Assembly (NCBI GenBank): GCA_963590165.1
Contig: CAVANO010000014.1
Coordinates: forward strand, 1-55,773
Direction of reading: 5' to 3'
Length of the DNA stretch: 55,773 nt
DNA from: UBA11524 sp963590165
GTDB taxonomy: Bacteria > Bacillota > Clostridia > Christensenellales > Aristaeellaceae
Shown: piece by piece, positions 40,176 to 49,215 of the stretch
How the letters are laid out: each line of letters opens with the position of its first letter
Position numbering within the stretch: the stretch's first letter is position 1
The notes under the pieces: generated by a model
Seen by the model: the letters and a program-made list of their open reading frames with translations, nothing else
Told to the model about the DNA's origin: nothing
Database searches by the model: none
Position numbers and translations under genes: made by a program

Positions 40176-40952
40176 TTATTCGTGAATATGATAGACCGCC
40201 ATGGCGTTTGCCGTGGTGATGCGTGCAAGCTCCTCCAGGGGCAATCCACGCAATGCGGCAAGCTTTTCGGCGACATAGCGGACATTCGCCGGCTCATTGC
40301 GTCTGCCGCGGACAGGCTCCGGCGCGAGATACGGGCTATCCGTCTCAATCAGCAGGCGGTCGAGCGGCACATTCACCGCTGCCTCCTGCAACTTCGGCGC
40401 CTTCTTGAACGTCACGGGGCCGGCGAAGCTGATATGATAGCCCAGCTTCAGGTACTCCTTCGCAATTTCCCAGCTGCCGGAGAAGCAGTGGATGATGCCG
40501 CCGGTCAGGTGCGTTTTATGGCGCTTCATCAGGTCAATCATGTCCTGATGCGCATCGCGGACGTGGTACGCGACCGGCAGTCCGAGCGTCCATGCCAGCT
40601 CCATCTGCTCCTCGCAAACAGTCATCTGTGTTTCGCGCGGCGACAGGTCGTAGTAGTAGTCCAGCCCGATTTCGCCGATGGCAACCACCTTTTGTTCCTT
40701 CGACCAGTCGGCAAGCGTCTGCAAATCGTCCGGCTGAAAGCCCTTCGCTTCGTGCGGATGAATGCCGATAGCGGCGTACGCCCCCTCATGCGCGGCGGCG
40801 AAATCCATGCTGTGACGCGATGTTGCCATGTCCGAGCCGATGACGGCATAGCGCGTAACGCCGTTCTCTGCCATCCGTGCGAGCACCTGCTCCCGGTCGT
40901 CATCGAACTTCGGCTCGTCAACGTGGCAGTGCGAGTCAAACAGCGCAATCAT
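40176..40952 (-). CDS. tatD: TatD-family metal-dependent hydrolase
   Basis: This is a TIM-barrel nuclease or hydrolase of the TatD family (258 residues), linked in other bacteria to DNA repair and D-tyrosyl-tRNA processing. Metal ligands are seen in DSHCHVD near the start, the conserved glutamate in IGEIGLDYYYD, and histidines in PVAYHVRDAHQD and IIHCFSG, with the final aspartate in LIETDSPYLAPEP. The ATG overlaps the metG stop (ATGA). The metG-tatD order is common in Firmicutes. Confidence 0.93.
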   Translation of the reverse strand: MIALFDSHCHVDEPKFDDDREQVLARMAENGVTRYAVIGSDMATSRHSMDFAAAHEGAYAAIGIHPHEAKGFQPDDLQTLADWSKEQKVVAIGEIGLDYYYDLSPRETQMTVCEEQMELAWTLGLPVAYHVRDAHQDMIDLMKRHKTHLTGGIIHCFSGSWEIAKEYLKLGYHISFAGPVTFKKAPKLQEAAVNVPLDRLLIETDSPYLAPEPVRGRRNEPANVRYVAEKLAALRGLPLEELARITTANAMAVYHIHE

Positions 40953-42952
40953 CCGATGATTGCACCGTCCTCGACACCCTCGCCGACGCTCATCAGACGC
41001 AAATTATCCTTGTCATCGACGGCAGACAGAATCATGCCCTGGCTCTCGATGCCGGCAATCATGCGCGGCGCGAGGTTCGTAATGGCGACAATCTGCTTGC
41101 CGACAAGTTCCTCCGGCTGATAGTACTTCGCGATGCCGGAGAGGATGGTGCGCTCGCCGTCCTTGCCAAACGACAGGCGGAATTTCAGCAGCTTGTTGCT
41201 CTTCTCGACCTTCTCGCAGCTCAGCACACGTGCAACCTGCATCTTGCACTTGCAGAAGTCATCAAAGGCGATCTCAGACGGGAATTCGGGCATTTCATGC
41301 TTCTTTTCCGCCTTCTTTTCGGGCTTCTTCGTTTCCTTTTTGGCTTCCGCTTTGGGATCTTCCTTCGTTGCAGCAGGCTGGTCGCGTTCGATTTCCTTCT
41401 GCACATCAATGCGCGGGAACAGTGCCGCGCCCTTCGTCACCTTCATACCTTCCGGCAACACGGCAAACGGCTTGCAAACGGAATCCCACGTCTTGAGTTC
41501 AGGATCCGTCACGCCGAGCTGCTCATAGATACGTTCCGGCGTGCGCGGCATAACAAAGCCAATCAGCACGGCAACACGGCGGACGCATTCCGCCAGCGTG
41601 TACAGCACGGTCTGCAGGCGCGGCTTCGTTTCCTCGCTGCGACCCAGCACCCACGGCTGCGTCATGTCAATGTACTTATTGCAGTCGCCGATGAGCTTCC
41701 AGATTTCCGTCAAAGCGTTGGAGAACTGGAATGCGTTGACATAATTCTCAACCTTGCCGGACAGTTCCTCCGCTTCGCGCCAAATCGGCTGATCAATCGC
41801 CTCGTCGACCGTGCCGATCGCCGGAATGATGCCGTCGAAGTACTTCTCAATCATGGCGACCGTGCGCGATACGAGGTTGCCCAAATCGTTCGCGAGGTCG
41901 GAATTGATGCGCGTCAGCATCGCCTTGAGCGTAAATTCACCGTCCGAGCCGAAGGGCATTTCGCGCATCAGGAAATAGCGCACCGCATCGGAAGAATAGC
42001 GGTTGCACAGCACGACCGGGTCGACCACGTTGCCGACGCTCTTGCCCATCTTCTTGCCGTCGATGACGAGCCAGCCGTGACCGAAGACCTGCTTGGGCAG
42101 CGGCAGTCCCAGCGCATGGAGCATAATCGGCCAGATGATGGTGTGGAAGCGGACGATTTCCTTGCCGACAAGGTGCACATCAGCCGGCCAGTACTTCCGG
42201 AACAGCTCATCATGATCCGTGCCGTAGCCGAGCGCGGAAATGTAGTTGCTCAGCGCGTCCACCCAGACATACACGGTGTGCTTCTCGTCGAAGGTGACCG
42301 GAATGCCCCACTTGATGGACGTTCTGCTGACGCACAAATCCGCCAGACCGGGACGCAGGAAGTTATTGAGCATCTCGTTGGTGCGGCTTGCCGGCTGAAT
42401 GAATTCCGGATGCTCCTCAATGTACTGAATGAGCCAGTCCGCGTACTTCTGAAGGCGGAAGAAATACGACTCCTCGCGTGTCTTTTCGACCGGGCGTCCG
42501 CAGTCCGGGCAGCAACCGTCCTTGAGCTGCAATTCCGTCCAGAAGGATTCGCACGGCGTGCAGTACCAGCCCTCATATTCGGACTTGTAAATGTCGCCCT
42601 GATCATAGAGCTGCTTGAAAATCTTCTGCACGCAGGCGACATGGCGGTCATCGGTCGTGCGGATGAAGTCGTTATAGTCGATATCCATCAGCTTCCACAG
42701 GTCCTTGATGCCCGCAACAATGCGGTCAACATACGCCTTGGGCGTCACGCCCTCCGCCTTCGCCTTGCGTTCGATTTTCTGTCCGTGCTCATCCGTGCCG
42801 GTCAGAAAATACACGTCATAGCCGGTCAGCTTCTTGAAACGCGCCATCGAGTCTGCCGCCGTGGAGCAGTACGCATGACCGATATGCAGGTTGCTGCTGG
42901 GGTAATAGATGGGTGTGGTGATGTAGAAGGGCTTCTTACAGCTGTCGCACAT
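40949..42952 (-). CDS. metG: Methionyl-tRNA synthetase with C-terminal tRNA-binding domain
   Basis: This class I enzyme charges tRNA-Met. The 667 residues include HIGH (23-26), a zinc knuckle with Cys 131, 134, 148 and 151, and the KMSKS-type loop as KKMGKS (300-305). An anticodon-binding helical domain follows, then a Lys/Glu-rich linker (about 530-560), then a C-terminal EMAP/OB-fold tRNA-binding domain (about 565-667). That last domain is typical of the dimeric form. It lies behind a T-box leader and is coupled to tatD. Confidence 0.96.
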   Translation of the reverse strand: MCDSCKKPFYITTPIYYPSSNLHIGHAYCSTAADSMARFKKLTGYDVYFLTGTDEHGQKIERKAKAEGVTPKAYVDRIVAGIKDLWKLMDIDYNDFIRTTDDRHVACVQKIFKQLYDQGDIYKSEYEGWYCTPCESFWTELQLKDGCCPDCGRPVEKTREESYFFRLQKYADWLIQYIEEHPEFIQPASRTNEMLNNFLRPGLADLCVSRTSIKWGIPVTFDEKHTVYVWVDALSNYISALGYGTDHDELFRKYWPADVHLVGKEIVRFHTIIWPIMLHALGLPLPKQVFGHGWLVIDGKKMGKSVGNVVDPVVLCNRYSSDAVRYFLMREMPFGSDGEFTLKAMLTRINSDLANDLGNLVSRTVAMIEKYFDGIIPAIGTVDEAIDQPIWREAEELSGKVENYVNAFQFSNALTEIWKLIGDCNKYIDMTQPWVLGRSEETKPRLQTVLYTLAECVRRVAVLIGFVMPRTPERIYEQLGVTDPELKTWDSVCKPFAVLPEGMKVTKGAALFPRIDVQKEIERDQPAATKEDPKAEAKKETKKPEKKAEKKHEMPEFPSEIAFDDFCKCKMQVARVLSCEKVEKSNKLLKFRLSFGKDGERTILSGIAKYYQPEELVGKQIVAITNLAPRMIAGIESQGMILSAVDDKDNLRLMSVGEGVEDGAIIG

Positions 42953-42979
42953 AGGGGTTCATCCTCGCTTTCTTCCAAT

Positions 42980-43210
42980 AAAAAAACCGCTCCTCAGCCT
43001 TTCCTGACTAAGGGGCGGCGAATTGCCGCGTTACCACCCTGATTTATTGCTTCTCCTGCGGATAACGGCGCGACCCGCTGCACCCTAAGGCGGAAATCAC
43101 GTTCAGGTGCACGATGCTCAGAAGCCATCTTCCTTCGGGGACAAGGCTGCATTTTCAGCAAAAGCAGCTCTCTGTGCATGCCGTACCGGAGTACTCTCTT
43201 CTTCATTGCA
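42980..43210 (-). promoter_or_regulatory. T-box riboswitch controlling metG
   Basis: The leader contains the T-box sequence AGGGTGGTAACGCGG (complement of 43026-43040), which pairs with the acceptor end of uncharged tRNA. A terminator follows: CCGCCCCTTAG (complement of 43008-43018) with CTGAGGAGCGG (complement of 42987-42997) and seven U (42980-42986). The antiterminator and terminator share the CCGC region. AGTA near the 5' end fits the stem I base. A likely methionine specifier is ATG at the complement of 43126-43128, in GAAGATGG. By the known mechanism, uncharged tRNA-Met would raise metG transcription. Confidence 0.93.
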
Positions 43211-43216
43211 TGGTTT

Positions 43217-43246
43217 ATTATACCGTTGCGGTGCCCCGATTGTCAA
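43217..43246 (-). promoter_or_regulatory. metG promoter
   Basis: TTGACA (complement of 43241-43246), 18 bases, TATAAT (complement of 43217-43222). GGGACGAAGTCCC directly abuts the -35 box upstream. Confidence 0.9.
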
Positions 43247-43305
43247 GGGACTTCGTCCCCCTTTTTACTTCGTCCCTTCTTATTTCGTCCCTTTTTATTT
43301 CGTCC
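43247..43305. repeat. CTTCGTCCC repeat array between metG and priA promoters
   Basis: GGGAC-TTC-GTCCC is followed by three further TTCGTCCC units at spacings of about 17, 15 and 15 bases with T-rich joints. It touches the metG -35 box. From 43306 to 43426 nothing recognisable is seen. Confidence 0.8.
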
Positions 43306-43426
43306 CCGATTTTTTGTCCCCTTTTTTGTTCCTTTTCATGTAAGACGCGGAACCTGTATGCCGATGTATCCCGCTCAATCGCGAAACAGGCCAAGGACGG
43401 AACTCCCTTGAACGGCGATTGCGCAC

Positions 43427-43455
43427 TTGACCCTCCTCCGATTACGTTGTATAAT
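43427..43455 (+). promoter_or_regulatory. priA promoter
   Basis: TTGACC (43427-43432), 17 bases, TATAAT (43450-43455), 44 bases before the priA start. It is the only clear promoter seen for the whole priA-to-rsgA run. Confidence 0.85.
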
Positions 43456-43498
43456 GGAGGATGGTAAATTGGCGGTTTCCGCGGAAGGAGGCAGGTGC

Positions 43499-45745
43499 AT
43501 GTACGCGCAGGTCATTGTGGACATTGTGCACGAAAACGTGGCGCATACATTTACGTACAGGATTCCGGACACCATGCACCTGACCGCCGGACAGCGCGTG
43601 GAGGTGCCGTTCGGGCGGATGCGCAAGGAGGGCGTCGTCCTTTCGCTGACAGACAGTGCGGAAATCGAGCAGAGCAAAATTCGGGATATTCTTCGTCCCT
43701 TGGAGGATTACGCGGCGATTCGTCCTGCGCTGCTGACGCTCTCGGAGCAGATGGCGCAGGAGGTGCATTGTCCGCTGGCAGAAACGCTTCGGCTGATGCT
43801 GCCGGCACAGATGCGCGGCGGACGGATTCAGGTGAAAACGCAGACGGTCGCGCAGGCGGCGCAGGACGGTACGGCACTAACGGCTGCGGCGGCACAGGAA
43901 AAACGTTCGCCGAAACGGCGGATGCTGCTGACGCTGCTTGCCGACGGGCGGACGCATCCGGTTGAGGAACTGAAGCTGCTTGTGCGCGACCCGCTGCCGG
44001 CGCTCAAGCGTCTGCAGGAAGAAGGATTTGCGGTACTGCGCGAAGAGGAGGTGCTGCGAATCCCCGGCGGCTCCATTCCGCAATCATCCGTGCCCGACCC
44101 AGAGCTGACCCCTTCGCAGAAGGAGGTGCTCTCGGTCATGCTGCCGGAGCTGCGTCACGGGCGCGGGCGATTCCTGCTGCACGGCGTGACAGGCAGCGGC
44201 AAAACGGAAGTGTTCATCCGCCTCGTTCGGGAAACGCTTGCGCAGGGGCGCTCGGCGATGATTCTCGTACCGGAAATCGCGCTGACACCGCAGATGGTTT
44301 CATGGTTTCGGTCACGTTTCGGGGCAATCGCGGCGGTGCTTCATTCGCGGCTGAGTGCCGGAGAACGCTTCGATGAATGGCGGCGGATTCACCGCGGCGA
44401 TGCGCGGGTTGTCATCGGCGCCCGTTCCGCTGTGTTTGCGCCGTGCGGCGATTTAGGGCTGATTATCGTCGATGAGGAGCACGAAACGACGTATTTATCC
44501 GACCGTCATCCGCGGTACGACGCGCGCGAAGTGGCGGCAAAGCGATGCGACAACGAGGGTGCGACGCTGCTGCTTGCCTCCGCAACGCCAAGTATCCTAT
44601 CCTTCGCACGGGCACGGCGCGGCGATTATACGCTCCTGGAGATGCCTACGCGTGTCGGCAACCGTCCGATGCCGCAAGTGACGCTGGTGGACATGCGCAA
44701 GGAGATGGAAAGCGGCAACCGCAGCGTGCTGTCTGCTCAGCTGGTGACGGCGCTGCAAACCTGCCTTTCGCGCGGCGAGCAGGCGATGCTGCTGATGAAC
44801 CGCCGCGGCTACAACAGCTTCGTGAGCTGCCGGAGCTGCGGCTATGCCGTCAAGTGCCAGAACTGCGATGTTTCGCTGACGTACCACGTGTCGCCGGACG
44901 GACGCGCCGCACCGCTGATGCAGTGCCATTATTGCGGCTACACCGCCGCGCCGCCGCAGATTTGCCCGAAGTGCGGCAGCAAGTACATCCGCTATTTCGG
45001 CGCGGGCACGCAGAAGGTCGAGGAGGAGCTGCAGAAGCGCTTTCCGCAGGAGCATGTCGTCCGCATGGACATCGACACGACTTCCGGCAAGGACGGACAT
45101 GCGAAGCTGCTGGATGAATTCCGTTCCGGGCGGTCGCGGCTGCTTGTCGGCACGCAGATGATTGCCAAGGGACTTGACTTCCCGAAAGTGACGCTTGTCG
45201 GCGTGATTGCCGCGGACATGACGCTGAATCTGCCGGATTACCGCGCGAGGGAGCGGACATTTCAGCTGCTGACGCAGGTCGCCGGACGTGCAGGGCGCGG
45301 CGTGCTGCCCGGGCAGGTGATCATCCAGACATACAAGCCGGAGGATGAAGTGATTCAGACGGCGGCTGCGCAGGATTACCGCGCGTTCTTCGAGATGGAG
45401 TTCAGCCGGCGGCGAACGGGGCTGTATCCGCCGTTCACGGTGCTGGCGCGGCTGCTGATTGAGAGCAATTTGCCGAACACGGCGGAGCAGACGGCGAGAG
45501 CGCTTCATGCGCAATGCGAACAGCTGCTTGCAGACCATCCGGCATGGAAAAAGCGCACGCTGATGATGCGCCTTGACCAGCCCGGCATCGCGGTGCTGCG
45601 CGGCAAAACGCGCTGGCAGGTGCTGATGAAGCTGCTTGTCCATCCGGATACGGAGGAATTTTCCGCCGCGCTGAGCGATTTGGCACGTGAAACGCACGAT
45701 GGTGCAGATGTTTATTTTGAATATAATCCGACAACGATGATCTAA
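43499..45745 (+). CDS. priA: Primosomal protein N' (PriA helicase)
   Basis: This DEAH-type helicase reloads the replisome at stalled forks. The 748 residues have the N-terminal DNA-binding part (YAQVIVDIVHENVAHTFTYR), Walker A GVTGSGKTEVF, the DEEH box (IIVDEEHE), the zinc-binding cysteine cluster (CRSCGYAVKCQNC, CHYCGY, CPKCGS) and the C-terminal helicase lobe (TQVAGRAGRG). The ATG at 43499 follows AAGGAGG. Confidence 0.96.
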   Translation: MYAQVIVDIVHENVAHTFTYRIPDTMHLTAGQRVEVPFGRMRKEGVVLSLTDSAEIEQSKIRDILRPLEDYAAIRPALLTLSEQMAQEVHCPLAETLRLMLPAQMRGGRIQVKTQTVAQAAQDGTALTAAAAQEKRSPKRRMLLTLLADGRTHPVEELKLLVRDPLPALKRLQEEGFAVLREEEVLRIPGGSIPQSSVPDPELTPSQKEVLSVMLPELRHGRGRFLLHGVTGSGKTEVFIRLVRETLAQGRSAMILVPEIALTPQMVSWFRSRFGAIAAVLHSRLSAGERFDEWRRIHRGDARVVIGARSAVFAPCGDLGLIIVDEEHETTYLSDRHPRYDAREVAAKRCDNEGATLLLASATPSILSFARARRGDYTLLEMPTRVGNRPMPQVTLVDMRKEMESGNRSVLSAQLVTALQTCLSRGEQAMLLMNRRGYNSFVSCRSCGYAVKCQNCDVSLTYHVSPDGRAAPLMQCHYCGYTAAPPQICPKCGSKYIRYFGAGTQKVEEELQKRFPQEHVVRMDIDTTSGKDGHAKLLDEFRSGRSRLLVGTQMIAKGLDFPKVTLVGVIAADMTLNLPDYRARERTFQLLTQVAGRAGRGVLPGQVIIQTYKPEDEVIQTAAAQDYRAFFEMEFSRRRTGLYPPFTVLARLLIESNLPNTAEQTARALHAQCEQLLADHPAWKKRTLMMRLDQPGIAVLRGKTRWQVLMKLLVHPDTEEFSAALSDLARETHDGADVYFEYNPTTMI

Positions 45746-45759
45746 GGAGAATGACAATT

Positions 45760-46251
45760 ATGGCGATTCGTAAAATTGTGGAACTGGGCGATGACAGCCT
45801 TCGTCAGGTGTGCCGGAAGCAGGAGAAGTTCGACCTCCGGCTGAGGATTCTGCTCAAGGATATGGCCGACACGATGTACCGTGCCGAGGGTGTCGGACTT
45901 GCGGCACCGCAGGTCGGCATTCTCCGCCGCGTCGTCGTGATTGATGTCGGCGAAGGGCTTGTCGAGCTGGTCAACCCCGTCATCACGATGCGTGAAGGCG
46001 AGCAGTGCGGGCGTGAAGGCTGCCTGTCGCTGCCGGGTCGTCAGGCAGTCGTCAAGCGCCCGATGCGCGTGACCGTGCAGTATCAGAACCGCGACGGCGA
46101 ACCGTGCGAAAAGACGGTTGAGGGGCTGTTCGCGCGCGCCGTCTGCCATGAGTTGGATCATTTGGACGGTCGGCTCTACATCGATGTGATGGAGCGTGAA
46201 CTGACGCCCGAGGAAATCGAAGGACATATCCCGGAGGACGATTTGCAGTGA
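45760..46251 (+). CDS. def: Peptide deformylase
   Basis: This metalloenzyme removes formyl from the N-terminal methionine of new proteins. The 163 residues have all three motifs: GVGLAAPQVG (45-54), EGCLSLPG (86-93, metal Cys88) and HELDH (130-134, metal His130 and His134, catalytic Glu131). The ATG at 45760 is chosen because AAGGAG is 10 bases upstream; the ATG at 45751 lies on top of that site. Confidence 0.96.
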   Translation: MAIRKIVELGDDSLRQVCRKQEKFDLRLRILLKDMADTMYRAEGVGLAAPQVGILRRVVVIDVGEGLVELVNPVITMREGEQCGREGCLSLPGRQAVVKRPMRVTVQYQNRDGEPCEKTVEGLFARAVCHELDHLDGRLYIDVMERELTPEEIEGHIPEDDLQ

Positions 46252-47189
46252 GAATCGTGTTTATGGGCACGCCGGACTTTGCTGTGCCGTCGCTCAAGGC
46301 GCTTGTCGAGGGCGGCTATGAGGTTGCGGCAGTATTCACGCAGCCCGACCGCCCGAAGGGACGCGGCAAGAAGCTTGCCATGTCGCCCGTAAAGGAATAC
46401 GCGCTTGCACACGGCATCGCGGTATATCAGCCGGAGAAAATCAGGCGCGACAGCGTGACGGACCTGAAGGCGCTTGCACCGGATTTGTGTGTGACGGCAG
46501 CGTTCGGGCAGATTCTCTCGCAGGAGATTCTGGATATTCCGCCGCTGGGAACCATCAACGTCCATGCTTCGCTCCTGCCGAAACACCGCGGCTCCGCGCC
46601 GATTGCGTGGGCGATGCTGCAGGGCGACCGGCAGACCGGCGTGACAACGATGATGACATCGCGCGGCATCGATGACGGCGACATGCTGCTTCAGTCTCGC
46701 ACGGACATCGCCTCGTCAGAAACGTGCGGGGAGCTGACGGTTCGGCTGAGTGAGCTGGGTGCATCGCTGCTGCTGGAAACGCTGAAACAGTTGGAAAACG
46801 GCACGCTGCCGCGCGAGAAGCAGGACGAAAGCCAGATGACCTACGACCCCAAACTGGAAAAATCAATGGGCGCAATTGACTGGACGGAGTCGGCGGACGC
46901 GATTGTCCGGCGGATTCACGCACTGAACCCATGGCCGGGCTGCACGACCGCATCACCGGACGGCATATGGAAACTGCTTCGCGCGGAAACGGCGCAGGGC
47001 AGCGGTCAGCCGGGCGAGGTACTTTCGGCGGACGGCAAGGCAGGATTACTCGTCGCAGCCGGAGAAAACGCCGTACACATCCTGCAAATGCAGGCACCCG
47101 GCGGCAAGCCGATGGCATCACGCGACTATCTGCGCGGTCACCCGATGACCGTGGGAGCAATATTGAAAGAGGAAGAGCACCATGAATAA
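46248..47189 (+). CDS. fmt: Methionyl-tRNA formyltransferase
   Basis: This enzyme formylates initiator Met-tRNA. The 313 residues start RIVFMGTPDFAVPSLKAL and contain the folate/active-site pattern HASLLPKHRGSAPI. The C-terminal OB-like tRNA-binding domain covers about 205-313. The start codon is GTG, overlapping the def stop (GTGA), with GGAGGA upstream. def and fmt together close the formyl cycle. Confidence 0.96.
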   Translation: MRIVFMGTPDFAVPSLKALVEGGYEVAAVFTQPDRPKGRGKKLAMSPVKEYALAHGIAVYQPEKIRRDSVTDLKALAPDLCVTAAFGQILSQEILDIPPLGTINVHASLLPKHRGSAPIAWAMLQGDRQTGVTTMMTSRGIDDGDMLLQSRTDIASSETCGELTVRLSELGASLLLETLKQLENGTLPREKQDESQMTYDPKLEKSMGAIDWTESADAIVRRIHALNPWPGCTTASPDGIWKLLRAETAQGSGQPGEVLSADGKAGLLVAAGENAVHILQMQAPGGKPMASRDYLRGHPMTVGAILKEEEHHE

Positions 47190-49215
47190 CGGAAATCGTC
47201 CCGGCTTCGGCGGCAACGGCGGAAATCGTCCGAGCGGAAATCGCAGCTTTGGTGGAAATAGTGGCAATCGCCCTGCCGAAAATCGCGGCTTTGGTGGAAA
47301 CGGTGTCAATCGTCCGGCTGAAAATCGCAGCTTTGGTGGAAACAGCAGCAATCGCCCTGCCGAAAATCGCAGCTTCGGTGGAAACGGTGGCAATCGTCCT
47401 GCCGAAAATCGCGGCTTCGGTGGAAATAGCAGCAATCGCCCTGCCGAAAATCGCGGCTTTGGTGGAAACAGCTGCAATCGTCCTGCCGAAAATCGCGGCT
47501 TTGGTGGAAACAGTAGCAATCATCCTGCCGGAAATCGCGGCTTCGGTGGGAATAACGGCAATCGTCCTGCCGAAAACCGTTCCTTTGGTGGGGAACGTCG
47601 TGATATGCCGCGCGAAAATCAGCCGCGTGATGGGAGAAGCATGACGCCGGAAGGGCAGAATCGCCCTGTTGGTGGGTCTCGTCCCTATTCTCCTGCACCG
47701 AGAGCAAATTCTGTGCCTCGTGGTGGGGATAAGCGCCCATTTGATGGTGCAAAGAAGCCGTACAGTGGCGGTCGTGGACAATTTCGCGCAAAGTCCATGC
47801 CTGGCGGCGTGCATGGCGTGGGGAAGCGTCCCTATCCGGTGAAGCGCTCCGCCCCGATTGCTCCGGCAGCACCTGTCAGCGACGGCATGCCTGCGCGCCG
47901 CCTTGCGCTGGAGGTCATCCGCGCCGTGACGGAAAACAACGCCTACGCTTCCCTGACGCTCGATGAAAAGCTGAACAAGTGTGCACTGCCGCTGGTTGAC
48001 CGCCGGCTCGCCGCGCGCCTGGTGTACGACACGCTCGAGCATATGCTGACGCTCGACTACGCGTTGAATTCGCTGATGGCACGTCCGGATACGGACATCA
48101 AGCTCCGCAATATCCTGCGCCTCGGTGCCTGCCAGATTCTGCTGGAAGACCGCATCCCGGAGAGCGCCGCGTGCAACACGTCCGTCACGCTCTGCAAGGA
48201 GCTGGGCATGGAAGGTCTTGCAGGCGTGTGCAACGGCATCCTGCGTAACCTCGTCCGCCAGAAGGAAGACATTGCCTATCCCGACCCGGAAACAGAGCCG
48301 GTCAAGTCGCTGTCCATCCGCAACAGCGTGCCGGAATGGCTGGTCGAGCGTCTGCTGGACGACTGGGGTGCAGACGCAGAAAGCCTCATCAGCTATCATC
48401 AGCCGAACGCGCCTGTCACCGTCCGCCCGAACATGATGCGCATGGACGCCGCGTCCTTCGAGGAATTCCTCAGGAGCAAGGTCTGGGACTGGGAGAAGGG
48501 CAGCCTGCCGTTCAGCTGGCATGTCCGCAACATGGCGGAAATCGCGCATGACGCGGGCTTTGTCGGCGGCAAATTTTCCATTCAGAGCGAAAGCAGCATG
48601 ATGGTCTGCCTCGCCGCTGCGCCGAAGAACGGCATGCAGATTCTCGATGCCTGCGCCGCGCCGGGCGGCAAGAGCTGTCTGCTGGCAGAAATGATGCAGG
48701 GCACGGGACGCGTGCAGGCGTGGGAACTGCATCCGCATCGCACGGATTTGATTGCCGCGCAGGTGAAGCGCCTCGGGTTGGAGAATGTCCGCCCGATGAC
48801 GCGCGACGCACTCAAGACCCGCGAAGATTTGATTGAAACGATGGACATCGTGCTGCTGGACGCGCCGTGCTCCGGTCTGGGCGTGATGAGCGAAAAGCCG
48901 GATGTCCGCTACCGCGTAACGCCGGAAAACGTAGCGGAGCTGGTGACGCTGCAGAGCAATCTGCTCGATGCAGTCTGCCCGTACGTCAAGAAGGGCGGCA
49001 CCCTTGTCTATTCCACCTGCTCGGTGCTCAAGGACGAAAACGAGCGCCAGGCAGAGCAATTCCTCGCACGTCATCCGGAATTTGAGCTGCAGCGTCTGCC
49101 GGACACCATTCCGGAACAGTACCGCCAATATGAGGATTTGGGACTGCAGCTCCTGCCGAACCGTGATGGGGTTGAAGGCTTCTATATGTGCCGGATGCGG
49201 AGGAAGCGCGTATGA
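47182..49215 (+). CDS. rsmB: 16S rRNA (cytosine967-C5)-methyltransferase RsmB with a long Asn/Gly/Phe/Arg repeat tail
   Basis: This enzyme methylates C967 of 16S rRNA. The family core fills residues about 232-677: the NusB-like RNA-binding domain (PARRLALEVIRAV), the SAM motif DACAAPGGKSC, the catalytic Cys613 in YSTCS and the helper Cys563 in DAPCSG. In front lies an unusual 230-residue disordered region of ten 14-residue units with consensus NRPAENRGFGGNSS (1-140), then an Arg/Pro/Gly-rich stretch. Usual RsmB has about 430-450 residues. The ATG overlaps the fmt stop by 8 bases and has an AGAGGAAG site, so the tail is translated unless an internal start is used. Confidence 0.92.
   Translation: MNNGNRPGFGGNGGNRPSGNRSFGGNSGNRPAENRGFGGNGVNRPAENRSFGGNSSNRPAENRSFGGNGGNRPAENRGFGGNSSNRPAENRGFGGNSCNRPAENRGFGGNSSNHPAGNRGFGGNNGNRPAENRSFGGERRDMPRENQPRDGRSMTPEGQNRPVGGSRPYSPAPRANSVPRGGDKRPFDGAKKPYSGGRGQFRAKSMPGGVHGVGKRPYPVKRSAPIAPAAPVSDGMPARRLALEVIRAVTENNAYASLTLDEKLNKCALPLVDRRLAARLVYDTLEHMLTLDYALNSLMARPDTDIKLRNILRLGACQILLEDRIPESAACNTSVTLCKELGMEGLAGVCNGILRNLVRQKEDIAYPDPETEPVKSLSIRNSVPEWLVERLLDDWGADAESLISYHQPNAPVTVRPNMMRMDAASFEEFLRSKVWDWEKGSLPFSWHVRNMAEIAHDAGFVGGKFSIQSESSMMVCLAAAPKNGMQILDACAAPGGKSCLLAEMMQGTGRVQAWELHPHRTDLIAAQVKRLGLENVRPMTRDALKTREDLIETMDIVLLDAPCSGLGVMSEKPDVRYRVTPENVAELVTLQSNLLDAVCPYVKKGGTLVYSTCSVLKDENERQAEQFLARHPEFELQRLPDTIPEQYRQYEDLGLQLLPNRDGVEGFYMCRMRRKRV
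47224..47601 (+). repeat. 42-bp coding tandem repeat in rsmB
   Basis: Nine in-frame units of 42 bases encode NRPAENR-G/S-FGGN-xx. Copies differ mostly at the last two codons and a Gly/Ser switch, so the array has expanded recently or is kept uniform. Confidence 0.92.
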
